A program made the position numbers and the translations under genes. DNA of 8,037 nt from Anaerolineae bacterium (lineage in GTDB: Bacteria > Chloroflexota > Anaerolineae > Aggregatilineales > Phototrophicaceae): assembly GCA_025454715.1 (NCBI GenBank), contig JALONY010000062.1, forward strand, positions 1 through 8,037, read 5' to 3'. The notes under the pieces are model-generated. The model saw only the letters and a program-made list of their open reading frames with translations, ran no database searches and was not told the DNA's origin. Positions within the stretch are counted from its first letter, which is position 1; each line of letters begins with the position of its first letter. Shown one piece after another: positions 7,869 through 8,037 of this stretch.

Positions 7869-7897
7869 AGTATACGTGAGGCGATTGGGGATTTGTG
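7869..7897 (-). promoter_or_regulatory. Predicted cydA promoter
   Basis: On the minus strand TATACT (7874-7869) is a five-of-six match to the -10 consensus. A 17-bp spacer places the -35 at CACAAA (7897-7892), a poor match to TTGACA, which suggests that an activator is needed. Transcription would start near 7862, giving a leader of about 33 nt that includes the ribosome site. Confidence 0.55.
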
Positions 7898-7907
7898 GTG
7901 GTTTGAG

Positions 7908-7949
7908 CGAGGTTATGACGTTCGTCACGACGAGGTTATGACGAGCGTC
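7908..7949. promoter_or_regulatory. Two direct repeats upstream of cydA promoter (putative operators)
   Basis: Two copies of CGAGGTTATGACGNNCGTC (7908-7926 and 7931-7949) with a period of 23 bp. Only the NN positions differ (TT versus AG). The second half of each copy is a small palindrome, GACGNNCGTC. They would lie at about -46 to -64 and -69 to -87 relative to the predicted start, suitable for an activator acting at a promoter with a weak -35. I do not recognise the motif; it does not look like the usual Rex or FNR/CRP sites. Confidence 0.6.
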
Positions 7950-7968
7950 CAAAATCTGAGCAATACTA

Positions 7969-8037
7969 TTATTCGGCTTCCGGCACGACCGTGACGCGCT
8001 CGATCAGCCAGTCGGTCAGGGTGGGCAAGAAGTCGCT
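7969..8037 (-). CDS. C-terminal end of an unidentified gene (partial)
   Basis: The minus strand is open from the window edge to a TAA at 7971-7969 and encodes 22 residues beginning SDFLPTLTDWLIERV and ending PEAE. Nearly all third codon positions are G or C, as in the neighbouring genes, which supports real coding. The stop is 139 bp before the cydA ATG, with the repeats and promoter in between, so cydA probably has its own promoter. The fragment is too short to assign a family. Confidence 0.55.
   Translation of the reverse strand, partial: SDFLPTLTDWLIERVTVVPEAE

Noticed and set aside
7892..7898. Rex half-site (TTTGTGG) near the cydA -35
   Set aside because: The second inverted half of a Rex operator is absent at the expected spacing, so it is most likely chance.
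7830..7952. 41-residue N-terminal extension of CydA from an upstream ATG
   Set aside because: The extension is not hydrophobic, is not part of the CydA family, crosses the -10 box and repeats, and has a worse ribosome site than the ATG at 7829.
1..8037. CRISPR arrays, tRNA or rRNA genes, insertion sequences
   Set aside because: No spaced repeat array, cloverleaf, rRNA core sequence, transposase or terminal inverted repeats were seen; nearly all of the window is accounted for by coding sequence.

Overview
GC-rich bacterial chromosome segment with two blocks of genes transcribed towards each other. The best-supported content is a complete cytochrome bd oxidase locus, cydA-cydB-cydD-cydC, on the minus strand (about 7829 down to 2019). 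On the plus strand (1 to 1965) lies the end of a carbohydrate-catabolism pair: a sugar phosphate isomerase/epimerase followed by a Gfo/Idh/MocA-family oxidoreductase. The taxon cannot be fixed from the sequence. A short-Q-loop CydA, the cydABDC order and this isomerase/oxidoreductase pair would fit Chloroflexota or a Gram-positive-type lineage, but that is a weak inference.

Layout. 1-726 (+): isomerase/epimerase, its 5' end outside the window, with a reading-frame break at a 5-bp tandem duplication (589-598). 766-1965 (+): oxidoreductase with its own Shine-Dalgarno. 1964-2001: terminator hairpin oriented for the minus-strand operon, lying between the convergent genes and overlapping the oxidoreductase stop codon. 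2019-3614 (-) cydC and 3598-5250 (-) cydD overlap by 17 bp. 5251-5405: a 155-bp cydB-cydD gap holding a perfect 15-bp inverted repeat, a second weaker hairpin, a 12-bp palindrome and an AT-rich patch. 5406-6416 (-) cydB and 6429-7829 (-) cydA are tightly coupled. 7830-7968: cydA promoter region with a good -10 box, a poor -35 and two copies of a 19-bp motif spaced 23 bp apart. 7969-8037 (-): the last 22 codons of an unidentified upstream gene.

How the genes work together. CydA and CydB form the membrane quinol:O2 oxidoreductase (hemes b558, b595, d). CydD and CydC form the heterodimeric ABC exporter needed in characterised bacteria for bd assembly, so all four structural and maturation genes are here as one transcriptional direction. 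The plus-strand pair probably belongs to sugar or cyclitol oxidation and has no evident functional link to cyd.

I found no previously undescribed multi-gene system. The items most worth checking are the frameshift in the isomerase, the paired repeats upstream of cydA, the strong hairpin ahead of cydD, and an apparent concentration of non-consensus residues in one of the two composite ATP sites of CydDC.
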